NCBI GenBank assembly: GCA_911728455.2
Contig: OU452240.1
Coordinates: 4,721,913 to 4,785,912 of the forward strand
From: Marthasterias glacialis
Lineage: Eukaryota > Echinodermata > Asteroidea > Forcipulatida > Asteriidae
Direction: 5' to 3'
DNA length: 64,000 nucleotides
Part shown: positions 1 to 11,700 of the stretch, piece by piece
Layout: each line of letters begins with the position of its first letter
Numbering within the stretch: position 1 is the stretch's first letter
Translations under genes and position numbers: made by a program
Notes under the pieces: generated by a model
The model's database searches: none
The model's input: the letters and a program-made list of their open reading frames with translations, nothing else
Told to the model about the DNA's origin: nothing

Positions 1-1065
1 AATCTTTGGTGTAAACTCACAAAAGTACATTTTGGTGCTTGCAAGATTTTCCACCCCCTGTACCGTGCAAGTTCAACCATGGAGGAAGGAAATAATAAAA
101 TGGAATTATGATGTAAAGTTTACCTCACAGACATTACTGGCGTGCGGTCTCGGCGTCACTCTTCTGTTAGAATGAGGAAAGAGATGGATAATCAACACTA
201 AAAGGCCTATTAATATTCTAACTAACTGTGACCGACCTGCTAAAAACTACTGGTATATAGTCAATACAGTCGATCATTTCAAGGGACCACAGATCCTATC
301 CTCACATGATTATGCTGCCATCAAAAGGACGTCGCCAGTGGCGTAACGGGGTTGGGGGCACACGGGGGGGGGGGGGGGAGAGTTGAACACGTTCCCCCAA
401 TTGATGTCCGTGCCCCCCGGGTGCCCCCATTTTAAAACTGGACTTTTGATATTTAGTGAAGGGGCTGCGTCTTTGTGATTAAACGTGCGCGTAGTAACTG
501 GGTTTATTCCATTTACTGCTATACTCATGACGACATACCCCTTTAAGATTGTTTCCGATGAGACAATTTTCAAAGCTTTATCTAACTTGGGCAACGACAG
601 CAGCCTTGATATTAGATTTTGATTATAAATTACATGTACTTAGGTTAGTGTATCCTACAAATCTCTTAGCTTTATTGTTAGTGTCTGGTCTTGTCTCAGA
701 TGATTGAAAGTTTGCCCGAACTACTAAGGTTTGCTTTTCTTAAGAACCATTCTACACAATCTAGTTTGCATCATGTAACTGACGATTTTAATGAATCATA
801 CAAGCATGACATTATTGGCTCCTGTTTTCTTGATCTTTTTAAAACGTTTTGACACTATTGGTCATTATCTTTTACTGTACAAATATTAAGCAATACTGTG
901 TTAAACAACAGTGAGCATCTTTGATTTACAAAGAACTATAAATCTAATAGAAAACAAGTCAGTGATGTTTGAAGCTTTGCATGGTGTAGGAGACTAAGAA
1001 TATACTATTGCTAGTAAACTTGCGGGTATACACAACTATGTGTTTTAAATCTCTTTTGTGAGTGT
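1..1065. other. intergenic, no gene recognised
   Basis: No exon with a recognisable protein or paired splice sites was seen on either strand. The stretch at about 340-480 is a G-run with flanking sequence that resembles 23920-24005, so it is probably a fragment of a dispersed repeat. The rest is AT-rich unique-looking sequence. Confidence 0.5.
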
Positions 1066-1112
1066 TGGCTCTGAAAAGAGCCGGAGTGGTCTCTTTTCAG
1101 AGCAACCACTCC
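1066..1112. repeat. short inverted repeat (GCTCTGAAAAGAG / CTCTTTTCAGAGC)
   Basis: Two arms, GCTCTGAAAAGAG and CTCTTTTCAGAGC, face each other across about 12 bp. A related motif, with GGTTCTTTTCAGAACC, occurs near 22595-22620, so this is probably part of a dispersed element rather than a regulator. Confidence 0.55.
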
Positions 1113-1120
1113 TCACAAAA

Positions 1121-1900
1121 GTCAAGTGGTGGTGAATATTTTATTTTATCTACTTTAATAACAACATAAAAAGATCAACAAAGACTGTTTTGTGTCCTGC
1201 AGGGCCAGCAAGTACAACAAACTAAACAAAGGCAAAAACATCATGTTTTGGGTATTACTGCATTCAATTTCGTTTTCGTTTTCGTTGTTTCTTTTTTATT
1301 AACGATATAAAAAGATCAGCAAAGACTGTTTTGTGTCCTGCAGGGCCAGCAAGTACAACAAACTAAACAAAGGCAAAAACATCATGCTTTGGGTATTACT
1401 GCATTCAATTTCGTTTTCGTTTTCGTTGTTTCTTTTTTATTAACGATATATTACCTAGAGCGTAAATGATAGTACCTGCAATATTATTCGCCGTAAATGT
1501 TGTTGCTTACACGAGAGGGAATGATAACAATGATACCAACAAATTAATATTTTATCTGAATAAGACTATAGGGGCTAGGACCATCTCGTCATGCTCACAA
1601 ACCGATGAACTGAATGTTCAACTTGAACAGGTAATTTTTTTTATTCTCGTTTTTACCTAGGAATCTCGCCTGGGATCTACATGTTAGGAATCTCTGCAAT
1701 TCTATACACCAACATATTTTAGTAAATTCATGTACTATAGTCAAGTGGCGGTGAATATTTTATTTGTCTACTATTATAGTAACATATTAATAGGATAAGA
1801 AGATCAGCAGGCTGTTTTGTGTCCTGCAGGACCAGCAAAACAAACTAAACAAAGACAAACACATCAAGACAAACAAAACAGTGCAATATCAAGAAAACAA
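1121..1900 (+). repeat. tandem duplication, 141-bp unit, plus diverged third copy
   Basis: The block around 1166-1306 is repeated almost perfectly at 1307-1447; for example, the TGTGTCCTGCAGGGCCAGC stretches lie 141 bp apart. Only a couple of differences are visible. A shorter diverged copy lies at 1740-1880 and also carries the upstream module (TCAAGTGGCGGTGAATATTT, compare 1122-1141). The near identity of the first two units suggests a recent duplication. Confidence 0.85.
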
Positions 1901-2689
1901 AATGTCACTCGGAATGTTGGTTTGAATGTTTGTTTTTAAACCGACGGAAGTCTTATACCTTTACGAGCGCACGTATCTACCAGCAATTTAATCTTGTCAG
2001 CAGATTTGGGTAATCCATTTGCACAGCTCTGTTGTAACGGCTAAGAATAATGAAATGCTTGTAAGAATACAGAGTGTTATTGTGTATTATAACACAGGAA
2101 TACTTTAGTATCCTTTTATCCCATTAAATATGAATAGTTTCAATAAAATTGTAAAGTGTCACCTGGTAATAATATAGCGCCATCTCTGAAATGGCCTGCA
2201 GTAGTGGCATTTGCGGCCAATTTTCAAAATGACCGCCATTTCGCATCATATCTAATGGAGGTTTTAAGTATACATTTCGGTGTCTATAATGTAGGTTTGC
2301 AAGGCCTTAGCGCTCTAAAAAGGCATCGGTGGAAGTACCAAAGTTTTGGGTCTCCCATTTTTAAAAGGCAGCCATATTTGTTTGTTAGAAATGGAGGTCA
2401 TTTGCATGATAATAGATAACTCGAGAAGTAAGAGTTCGAGAATCTTCATTTTGGTGCCTGTAAATAGGTTTAAAGAGTATATCAGTCCGAAAGAAGCATT
2501 TTCGAAAGTGACAGACTTTGAGGTTTTCCATTTTCAAAATGGCGGTTTTATTTTGAAAAAAACAAAACAAAAAAACCCGCTTTTTTGAAATTTTAAAGTC
2601 TGACACTTTCAAAATGCTTCACTTGAACTGTTAGACTCTTCAAACCTCTTTATTCATAAACACCACAATGAAAATTCTAGTTTTAATCG
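1901..2689. repeat. dispersed repeat rich in AAAATGGCGG/CCGCCATTTT motifs
   Basis: Several copies of a palindrome-like motif around TTTTCAAAATGGCGG occur at about 2218-2240 and 2525-2550. More lie beyond the SINE at 3040-3085, suggesting one old element split by the SINE insertion. No coding exon is seen. The motif resembles a YY1 core, but here it looks repeat-borne. Confidence 0.4.
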
Positions 2690-3035
2690 AGTGTCGACGC
2701 CGAGCGGTTAAGATCACCGGACTCAAGTTCTGGTGTTGTTGGCAGCAGAGTGTGGGTTCGAATCCCGGTCACGGCACTTAGAGTATCTCCTTGAGCAAGC
2801 TCCTTTACCATAATTGCTTTGTCCTTCGGATGGGACATTAAGCCGTAGGTCCCGTGTACGTAAAAGAACCCAGAACACTTATCGTGGAAGAGTAGGGGTT
2901 TACCCCGGTGCTTCTGGTTCACATGGCAAGCACCCTTATCTACAAGTTTCCTCAAGCTTGAGAGCTACAGTGATTAAGTTCACTTTTATGAGGCATCCTT
3001 GGTTTCATTGCCAGAATTACATAATAATAAAAATT
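2690..3035 (+). mobile_element. tRNA-derived SINE, family 1 (near full length)
   Basis: The head is tRNA-Leu/Ser-like, with GCCGAGCGGTTAAG as the A-box region at about 2700 and GGGTTCGAATCCC as the B box at about 2754. The body reads GAGCAAGCTCCTTTACC, GGGACATTAAGCCG and TAAAAGAACCCAGAACACTTA, and the tail is GGTTTCATTGCCAGAA. The same body recurs at 11380-11625, 18495-18720, 26735-26830, 29880-30020 (reverse), 22195-22245 (fragment) and 56690-57550 (reverse). The tRNA fold is not intact, so this is a SINE and not a tRNA gene. Confidence 0.8.
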
Positions 3036-3099
3036 ATGCGAAATGGCCGCCATGTATCGAAATATGGCCGCCATTTTCAAAATGGGAGACCTAATAAAG

Positions 3100-3330
3100 T
3101 TTCGAAATGCCTCTCTTCTTTGATTGATTCATTGTATGTGTATAATGGGGTGCACCAGTTTTTCGGGGGGGGGGGGGTAACTCTAGCTAATTGAAGCTTA
3201 AGTTTGGGCTTGCGTTTTCTGAAAGAAGTCCCCTTTGTCTTTTTCAGCGCTCTTGTTAAGATAACCTCAGCGTGGAGGTAAAGAACGAACACAATAAATA
3301 CCTGTCGGCAGAGGGATCAAGTCAAGTTAT
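3100..3330 (+). repeat. poly-G-containing dispersed repeat fragment
   Basis: The order GGGGTGCACCA, a G-run, TAATTGAAG, GCGTTTTCTGAAA and AAGATAACCTCAGCGTGGAGGT matches 23640-23800 on the same strand at lower identity. It is an old dispersed element of unknown class with no coding capacity seen. Confidence 0.6.
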
Positions 3331-5281
3331 ATATCTTGAGGCCGAAGTCTTAATTCTTGTACCTGTATTCTGGTATTCTGTAGCTAAGCCTTTAATATCA
3401 ATATTAGCTAGTCACAAATAGTCTTACATTGTAATCAGTTAAGTACAAAAGTGCATTTATGCCATGATTTTGTACAAACTCAAAATTCAGTTCAAATAAT
3501 TATAATCCAACAATGGAAAGTTTATATCCACAGGGAAAAATATTAAAACTATAGTCTTGTATAATATAATCCAAAAACAAGATTCACTCAAAATTTCGTT
3601 AGTTGTCCAAACAATTTATAGTGTAAATTGAAAAACATGACGTCAAACTTTTTCATTAAAAACCCTCCGAGACATATACGTAATCGTACAAACGAGAATG
3701 CACAAGATAGTCTGGTTCCCTGACCAAAGATTCCCGGACGACTCTTGTTAAATATCTTAGGTCAGGCATCATCCAAAGCTAAACATAGGTTATCATGCAC
3801 CATATAAATATTCATTACTTGACACCAACGCTGGACGATGTCATTGGATAAAAAATGGGCTTTGTTTACTTTAAAAAAGCCTGGGATAATCAGTATGTAA
3901 AAATGTTACAAATAATATTCAAAGTGTTGAATTTGTTAGGGAAAAAAGAAAAGAAAAGCGATAATAATATCGTGTCTGCTAATTAAAAAAAAAAAAAATT
4001 ATCAACAAAAGAAATGTCCAACCATCAACGACACTTTCCGAATGTTGACGACGAGTTCGGAGCATTTCGGATATTTGCGGAAAAGGAGGAATTCCTCCTT
4101 TTTTGTCACGTGACATTTTTGGTGATACCTGACCCCATAAAATCGACAGAGAATAGTCAGAGATTTTTTTGTCTGGAAACCAGACTATGCGCAAGATGGA
4201 CTATAGATATGTTTTGTATGCTAACTACCAGTATAAGCTGAAGTGGGCCGTATCCGAATAGACCGATTGCGCGACCCACGGCACGTGACCTTTTGTGGGT
4301 ATTAAATGTAAACAAACACGACGTCCTCCATAGGAAAGTGCGGACGGTACATAATGGTTGTTGCTTTTGTTTATTGGATCGACGCTTTTCTTTCTCGAAA
4401 TCTGTAAAAAATATTCCAGAGTTTGTACCAGAGACCTCCGAGTGGCTGAATGAAGCCAGTAAGGACAGTTCCAGCAAGTCTTGGAAAGTGTACAAGTAAC
4501 GTATAAGTATAACGTGCATGATGTGTACTAGTGCACGACGACATTTAATCATTGTCCAACGTCCAAGTCAACATTTACCGGGGAAAACAATAACAAAACT
4601 ATTATAAATGCTGGTGGGTTTATAACAACTATTACAACTCAAACCTTTCTCTATGCTCTGGATTAGTGTACTAGATTTAAATGTAACTGAGTAGACATTA
4701 CGTGTATATTGTGCTGGTATAGCAATCTGTCCTAGTATGTTGGAATAACAAGTCATAGCTTGGACTTGATCGAAGTGGGCAAACATTTGCTGTCAAAGAT
4801 TTACTATTAAACAAAGATACAGCAATTTAAATGAACGTGCAATAAGCCTTCCCATAAAAAAACATACATTCCTGCATGCACAACATAGAGCTATATATTG
4901 ATATTGATTCCATAACGCTCGAAAAAGGAATAAAGCAGTTGTATGCAAATAGCCGTAACCCAGCCGTACAAGATTTCAAGTTTTCCATAGGTTTGTACAC
5001 AAACATGGATGTGCCCAGCCGGCTTCAACAAACGAACAATGCTACCGCTCTACTCAACTAATAACTCTATGTGGCATGCAGACATTGGTTGGCAAACGCC
5101 ACAGAGTTGTGCACTAGGCAGACGCACACGCACAAACGCGTGTGCATCACACCACACAAAAAAGCTCCATGTTCCCTCATTTTGCCCACTACTAGCGTTA
5201 GTGCGCACGCGTGATGTGCAATTTACATAAGTTCATGGGAAAGGTCTATTCAATACAAGCTCATACAGATTCTCGTCTGCA
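3331..5281. other. intergenic, nothing recognised
   Basis: Both strands were read and no exon with a recognisable domain was found. Short open frames are uninterrupted by chance only. A CpG-containing stretch at 4010-4440 is not obviously a promoter of any visible gene. Confidence 0.4.
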
Positions 5282-5513
5282 CAATAGCCCAATCCATTAA
5301 GCCCCACCCCTAAACTTACTGACCAATCACATCATTGGCTAAATCACCACTGTACACGTGGGCAGTACCACAATGTGCTTCTCTCCACTAGCACTGCATC
5401 CACTGCCACACTGCACGACACGAACGCTATGTGCGCGCACGCATATTAACATTTTCCAATAGGATTTTCATCGTATCGGACTTTCGGTGGCGTACCCATG
5501 GGTTGGTCTATTG
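5282..5513. mobile_element. MITE family C (CCATTAAGCCCC type), copy 1
   Basis: The left end carries CCAATCCATTAAGCCCC and the right end GGGTTGGTCTATTG, roughly inverted. The interior (CACTGTACACGTGGGC, TTTTCCAATAGGA, ATCGTATCGGACTTTCG) matches the copy at 49997-50254 in the same order. It is non-coding and short, so a MITE-like element is the simplest reading. Confidence 0.65.
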
Positions 5514-5693
5514 CACTGAGTGTTCAAAATGTCATTTCATAAACAAAGGACCAGACCATTCCCCCCACACCCCTTCCACCCCGGTGAACGAGGAAAAAAT
5601 CAAGATGCCTATTGCCTACTTCATATTATCTGTCAACAGATATATCCTTAGTGACATCACAGCTGCGAGTTTTGCAACGTATAGGGCTCTACT

Positions 5694-5770
5694 GCAAAAA
5701 AGAAAACAAAAAACCAACCAAACAAACAAACAAACAAACAAAGACCCAAAACAAACGACAAAACACCTAT
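5694..5770 (+). repeat. (AAAC)n-like simple repeat
   Basis: Run of AAAC/AAACAAAC units, imperfect, within A-rich sequence. Confidence 0.8.
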
Positions 5771-6910
5771 CGTGAAATAAAAAGGGTTTGCCCTGCTGTT
5801 TCTAAATCATCTGCAAAACGCGTCCTCTCTGTGAGCATGTTTGAGTAAAGTTTACGTGGTGCGCGTTTGAACATTTATAATAATATTAAGTTTGCGCAAT
5901 ATCCTGTTGTTAAGTGTATCATACATTGTAATTCCACTGCAAGTCACGCCCACTTCATTTACATAAAACTGGCTCCATTGATTGCCAGAAGCCCGTTTTA
6001 TGTAAGAACATATTTTCTGGACTTGCCTTTCACTTGTGTCTTGCAAAGACTCAAGGTCTTATCAGAAAATATCGGTTTCTTTCATCAAGAAATGTCTTTG
6101 AACGAAGAAATTTGTGTTTTTCGGTAAAATAACCCAGTAACTTATGCCAACTTTGGAACGGGAAGTAGCGAAAACTTTGGACGTGCAGCAGATGTGCATG
6201 CGTGTGGCATATTGACTTACCAATAGGATCAAATAGTGTATACAGTTATTCATTTGATACCAATCAAAATTACTCCCTTATTAATACCAGTTCTGAAACT
6301 GTCTTAAATCAACAAAACACACTATCTTTGCACATTTTCTTTAATGTAGATTCTTGTAGGAATTAAAAGAAGAAGAAAACCCTTTGAACAAGGACACTTT
6401 CAATTTAAATGGTTTTGGTAAAAATCCCAAATAATATTCTTTATCCCCGATGCAAAAATTTACATATATTATAAAGGATAATTTCGTTTTACAAAAGATT
6501 AATTCTGGCAAGCTTTTCAGATTCACAATTTAAGTTGTGGGGAAAAAATAAAATAAATAAATACAGGCTTACTTCGCTCTTAAATATAATACAGAGTTCA
6601 GTCTATTTCAGTACTCTATGAGGCAGTCGAGTTCTTAGTGGCAACTTTATGTGGTACAACTTACATGTACATTGTAAAGATCTTTGTATAAATGGAAAAG
6701 GGCCACTGTCACTCGATGCAATTTACCAGTTCCACACGTCTCAATGAAGCAAAACATTAACAAATTTTCAAATTGCCAGGTGTGACAAGTTCCATAATAC
6801 TAATAATCGAGTTGTATAATATATCTTGTCTTTTAAACAATATTGACTAACATTCAGAATGCTGTTTACTTTAAGTAATGTTAATCACAAGTTATTGGAT
6901 AACAGTAACT

Positions 6911-7265
6911 GACCAGACTTTAAAGTCAGGGGATACTTTTAGCAATTTGTACTCCCAAAATAAATGACCATAACAACTTACTTGGTAAGGAGCAAAGGAG
7001 AGCTGTTGATAGTATAAAGCACTGTGAGAAACAATTCCCTTTGAAATAACATAGTTTTTGAGAAAGAGGTAATTTCTCGCAAAAATGATTGAATCTGAGA
7101 AAGGCTTAAGGCATGAAGCCATTTTCGCGTAATAAAAAACATGCAGTTTCAGCATTTTCAGATCCTTCTGCATGGAAATAACCGCTCCAGATTTTCGCCG
7201 ATATCTCAAGAACGCTAACATCTTTTTGAAACAACAGTTTCAGAGGTTAGTTTAACTTTGATGGT
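6911..7265 (-). mobile_element. MITE family D, copy 1
   Basis: One end reads TTTAAAGTCAGGGGATAC. The interior contains TGGAAATAACCGCTCCAGATTTTCGCC, a reverse-complement match to 17855-17915. The second copy, at 17743-18126, lies in the opposite orientation. The terminal TTTAAAGG...GTATAC motif is shared. Confidence 0.6.
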
Positions 7266-8137
7266 ACGTGTATATATCCACAATTATATAGTATTGAAAC
7301 AACGCACGGTTCCAAACACCAAATGTACACCCAGCCTTTATGTCACAATTAATACAAGTGATCTTTGGATAAATGTTATAATTGAGTTGAATAATACATT
7401 ATTTTTCTTTTACAAAAATTGATAAACACCTCACATATGACAGCTAATGCTATTTACTTTAAGTATCAGATACACAGATTCTTGGGTTGTTGCCACACAT
7501 ATAGCACACAGAAACTGACGCTGGTAACTTTGCAGCTGGCAACACTTTAAGCCGTAATTATATTGCAATTAAATAACTTTTTTTTTTAAATAAATTTAAT
7601 TAATATGAATTCATTACTTTCTTCCACTGTAGTCCCCAGATTGGGTTGGTCGAAGAAACAAAATCCAGTACCACATTTCGTTTGGGTTTGACATTATGCA
7701 GTTTCTTTCTTGTAGGCAGGTTCCATTATTAAGAACCTACATAAACTGGGCCGATCCCAAAATACCCCCATACACCCAAGTGCTCGGGCTTGGATAAGAT
7801 TGATATGCCTGGCAACTGTTATTTGAGACTTCTTATACCACATCTTACCACTTCACACAAACTTTGAAAATGTCTTTAAATTTTGTGCTCAAGTTTGAGT
7901 GAAAAAGGAAAAAAACGCTTTAATTTGTTTTAACATGGATTTTTTGCCATTCATATTCGGCTTATTTCTATGTTGACAGTCAAAATAAAGCAATTGTTAT
8001 TTTCTTGACTTGGTCAGTATTTCAGACATAAATATTTCTCTGGAGGATTGGTACTGGTATGAACTTCATATTGAGTTTGCTTACAGACTGAATTCAATCT
8101 AAAAAAGTTTGTCTTTGTTACAACTCGTAACTCTCAC
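7266..8137. other. intergenic, nothing recognised
   Basis: AT-rich sequence with no exon or structured repeat that could be supported. Confidence 0.4.
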
Positions 8138-8440
8138 AGGACAAATAAGAGTGTGATTACTCAAGTTGGAATACAACATAGGTTAATCAACAATATAGAT
8201 GCTCGTTCATTGCTGTACTTTGGGCATGAAACCAGGAGACAAGGCAACAGCCTGGAAATAATGATAAGAGTTGAAAAAAAACGAAAGCCAGGACGACCCA
8301 GGCTCAGATGGTAAGATCAGGGGAAGACTCTAACTGGCATGTCACTCATCAAAGCAAGCAGCATGGCCCACAATGCATCAGTTATGACGTGTCTAACAAT
8401 GGTGAATGAACTCTCAAACACTGATCTCAAACAACATGAC
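8138..8440 (+). pseudogene. non-LTR retrotransposon ORF2 C-terminal remnant
   Basis: Frame +2 (codon start 8141) reads TNKSVITQVGIQ, then LLYFGHETRR, then KKRKPGRPRLRW, followed by a stop and GMSLIKASSMAHNASVM. The order 'LxYFGHxxR ... GRPRxRW-D ... A-R' is the well-known tail region after the reverse transcriptase domain of CR1/RTE/Jockey-type LINEs. A stop follows GRPRLRW directly and the final A-R-D-R-W portion is degraded, so this is a dead 5'-truncated copy. It lies just downstream of the 3' end of the neighbouring minus-strand hydrolase gene. Confidence 0.65.
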
Positions 8441-8700
8441 CAACAACAATGAAATTGGGGGGTTTTGAATTTCTCATGTGACCAAACAACGTTAGTAAAA
8501 AGAAAGTCTTTGGCAAAAACTTTTAGTATGCAAGCATGGTTAGTCTGCAGTACTGAATCCATTAAATTAAACTCAAGCAAAATCTTGGAAAGGATTTTTG
8601 AGTACACGAATCTATGCAATGCCATGTCAGCATACAGCACATTTGAGCAAGATGTTGTATTCAATAATTTAACCAAACAGGACGTCATAAGCTTTTTGGT

Positions 8701-11700
8701 TCACTTCTCTTCCTCTACCCGTTCATCTGTGCCCTCCTCTCCCACAAAATCAGACAACTCTTTGTTCTCAACGAAAGCCTCACGAAAATACTCGATTTGA
8801 CTCAAAAAGCCTTTCAAGGTACTCATGTATTCATCTCTGTGTTTATACATGTGACTCACGTGCGGCGAGTCTTCAAACGCCTTGCTGTAGACGTTGTCGT
8901 AACCCATGTTGGTCTTTAAACTAGACATGACTCGCTCGTTGGACTCGGCCGTACCCACCGGGTCCGTGTGGGAGTAAAAGAAGAGGGCTGGGGCGGAGAC
9001 TGGGTTGTGGTGGAATGTGTAGGAACTCTTGTAGTAGTGCTTTGTTGCTGCAGAATTCATCACTCTCAGATACATCTGTAAACTAGTCTGCATGCTTCTC
9101 TGGGCAAGGTGGTTCCTGGTCAAGGCCTTTGAAACAAAATTAAAACAACAGTTTAGAGAACTTTTCCTGATATTTGTTTTTGGTTTTTTCATTTGGGAGA
9201 AAGCTAGTTTTTTTATGGCTCTGCTTACCACAAAATCAGAGCTTACAGTAGCAGAAATATCCAAGCTTTACAGAAGTGCATTTTGCAGGTTGGGGAGGAA
9301 GCTTGGCTGGTGTGTGTGCTAACCTAATGTTACTAAGCATTCTTCGCTTTTGCAGTTAGCACAGAAACTCAGCGCTAACTCTGTAAGCAGAGGATGACAA
9401 CCATCAGTGCAAAAATTCATAAAGCCTGTAAGCAGACGTTTTCTGCTCACTGAGCGGCCATTAGCAAAACTTCTATTTTATAAACACTGCTAACTGTAAG
9501 CAAAGCAAAAGGCATACTAGCTTGCCGGTGGTTCTTGTAAGCAGATGAGTGACATGCACAGTGAGTGACGTGCACAGTACGCTGTCAAACCTCCCCGATG
9601 GTTTATGAAATACACTTTTGCTTCCACATGTTTTTCTGCTATAGTAAGCACACAAATTTGCCTAATGGTAATTAGGTTAATGGTAAACCATTTACCTGTA
9701 ACCCACCACCGTGATCTTAACCTTTTCACCCCCAAAACATTCAAAATTTTCTTTTCCCCATGGGTAACTCCCCACCCAAGTTACAAGTCCAAAATCTTAC
9801 TTAAATTATGGTTCAGAAACTGTTTACCTATAACTCACCATCATGACCTTTGACCTTTTCGACCCAAACCAGTCCCAACTTTTTATTCCCCAATGGCTAT
9901 CTCTACCCAAATTACAAGTCTAAATGTCACTTCTAACCGTAGTTATGGTCCAGAAACCAGAAACCTATAACTCACCACCTCACCACCTTTGCACACACAA
10001 AACAATCCCAACTTTTCTTTCCCCAAGGGTAACTCTACCCAAGTTACAAGTCCAAAATCTCACTTGTAACTGGAGTTACAGTCTGTAACTCACGACCGTG
10101 ACCTCAACAATCTCAACTTTCCTTTTCCTAAGGCCAACCCCCTAACAAAGTAACATGACCAATTGTCACTTCTAACTGAAGTTACGGTTCGGAAACGTAA
10201 GTGACCCGACGTCACGGCAATAGGCAATGACAGTACTCCTTAGGGGTAAAAATAATTGTGATCAGCTAATAAACGTTTGTGGTCTTTGTTTACTCAGTAA
10301 GATTTGTAAACTCAAACTTTTTTTGTACATAACCACATTTCTGATCTTTCCACTCATATTTGAAGGGATTACATAAGAGCAACCTTATTTTATTGTACCA
10401 TCGTGATCTTTCTCTTTCCAATGATGGTAAGCTTGGGTATGGATGATGAAAATGGACAAAAACTACAGCTTTATAACAAATGGCCTTTGTGCCCAGGCTT
10501 CAGTGCTTTTTTGTGTGTAAGCTTGGGTGGCAAAAGTCGCCAATGGTTAAGGAAAGGGTGTAATGAAATGTTCTGGTTGATAAAAGAGTTTGTAGAGTTG
10601 GCCTCTAAACACACATGCGTGGTGTTATGTAAGAATGTGTGCTTCACGCTTGAGTGGTGAAACAATTTGAACACCGGTGGTTGTTTATGTCAAAATAATT
10701 TGATGAAGAGAGGGTTAATACAGCACTAAACTAGGGTTAAATACATTACAAAGATTCTCCCTGCACCTTGGAAATCCCGGCAGGAATGTTCTGAAGATCT
10801 ACAGGGCTGTCATAAATCTGGCCAATGATGCGGCTGGTGATTTCGTGTGACTCTGTCTGCGAGGCTAACATCTTCTGTATGATCTCTCCATAGACATAAC
10901 CACCGACGGAGAACCCATGCACCAGGATTTTGCGGTCTCGTTGTTCCTTACTCTGAAGAAAGTTAACGACATCTCTAGCGATCACTTGGGTCCCGACTGT
11001 CGGCAGAAGAAGCTGAAAATCCATTTACAAGATCAAATATGGGATTAGTAATCACAAAGGATTGGTGATCATAAAGAGTTAGTTTCAATCTGAACGTTTA
11101 CAGATTATAAAGTTCACACCTTTACCTGTACCAATCCTCCCAAAAAATATTTCAGTCTGACATAGAGTCATTTTCAAAAGAATAGCCTTTGAGTAACCCC
11201 CAAACCATCATTGCTTATTTTGATTGCAGCAATCAAAATAAGCACATGTAAGAATGTGCACAAAGCCTGAGAAAACATAAAACCATTATTGCTGGTTGTA
11301 CTCAAACCTGACTACTTGATTTGATGACATTTTCATGGGTTGGATACAGGATGTGATTATTGTGGACTCAATCTCTGGTGTTTCTGATCAGCAGAGTGTA
11401 AGTTCGAGTCCCAGTCCTGACATAAAGCCGGAGGTCCCATGTGTTGTGTATTGCACATAAAAGAACCCAGTGCACTTAACGCAAAGAGAAGTGGTTCACT
11501 CTGGCGTTCCTGGTCTGATCGGCTGCAGATTGCGCCACAGCACCTTGTAAACAGTTACATGGTGCTATGTAAAGAAACAGGTCTCATACTTCAAAAATGT
11601 AACTTCGCCCAAGCTGATTAGTGCCCTGCATCTTGTATACGGCTCCTTGCCATTTTCCAAAATTGTTGTCTGTTTTTTTTTTATAAATGGTGTTATTTAG

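Noticed and set aside
4157..4552. 131-codon open frame on the minus strand
   Set aside because: No recognisable domain, no splice partners, and composition like the surrounding non-coding DNA.
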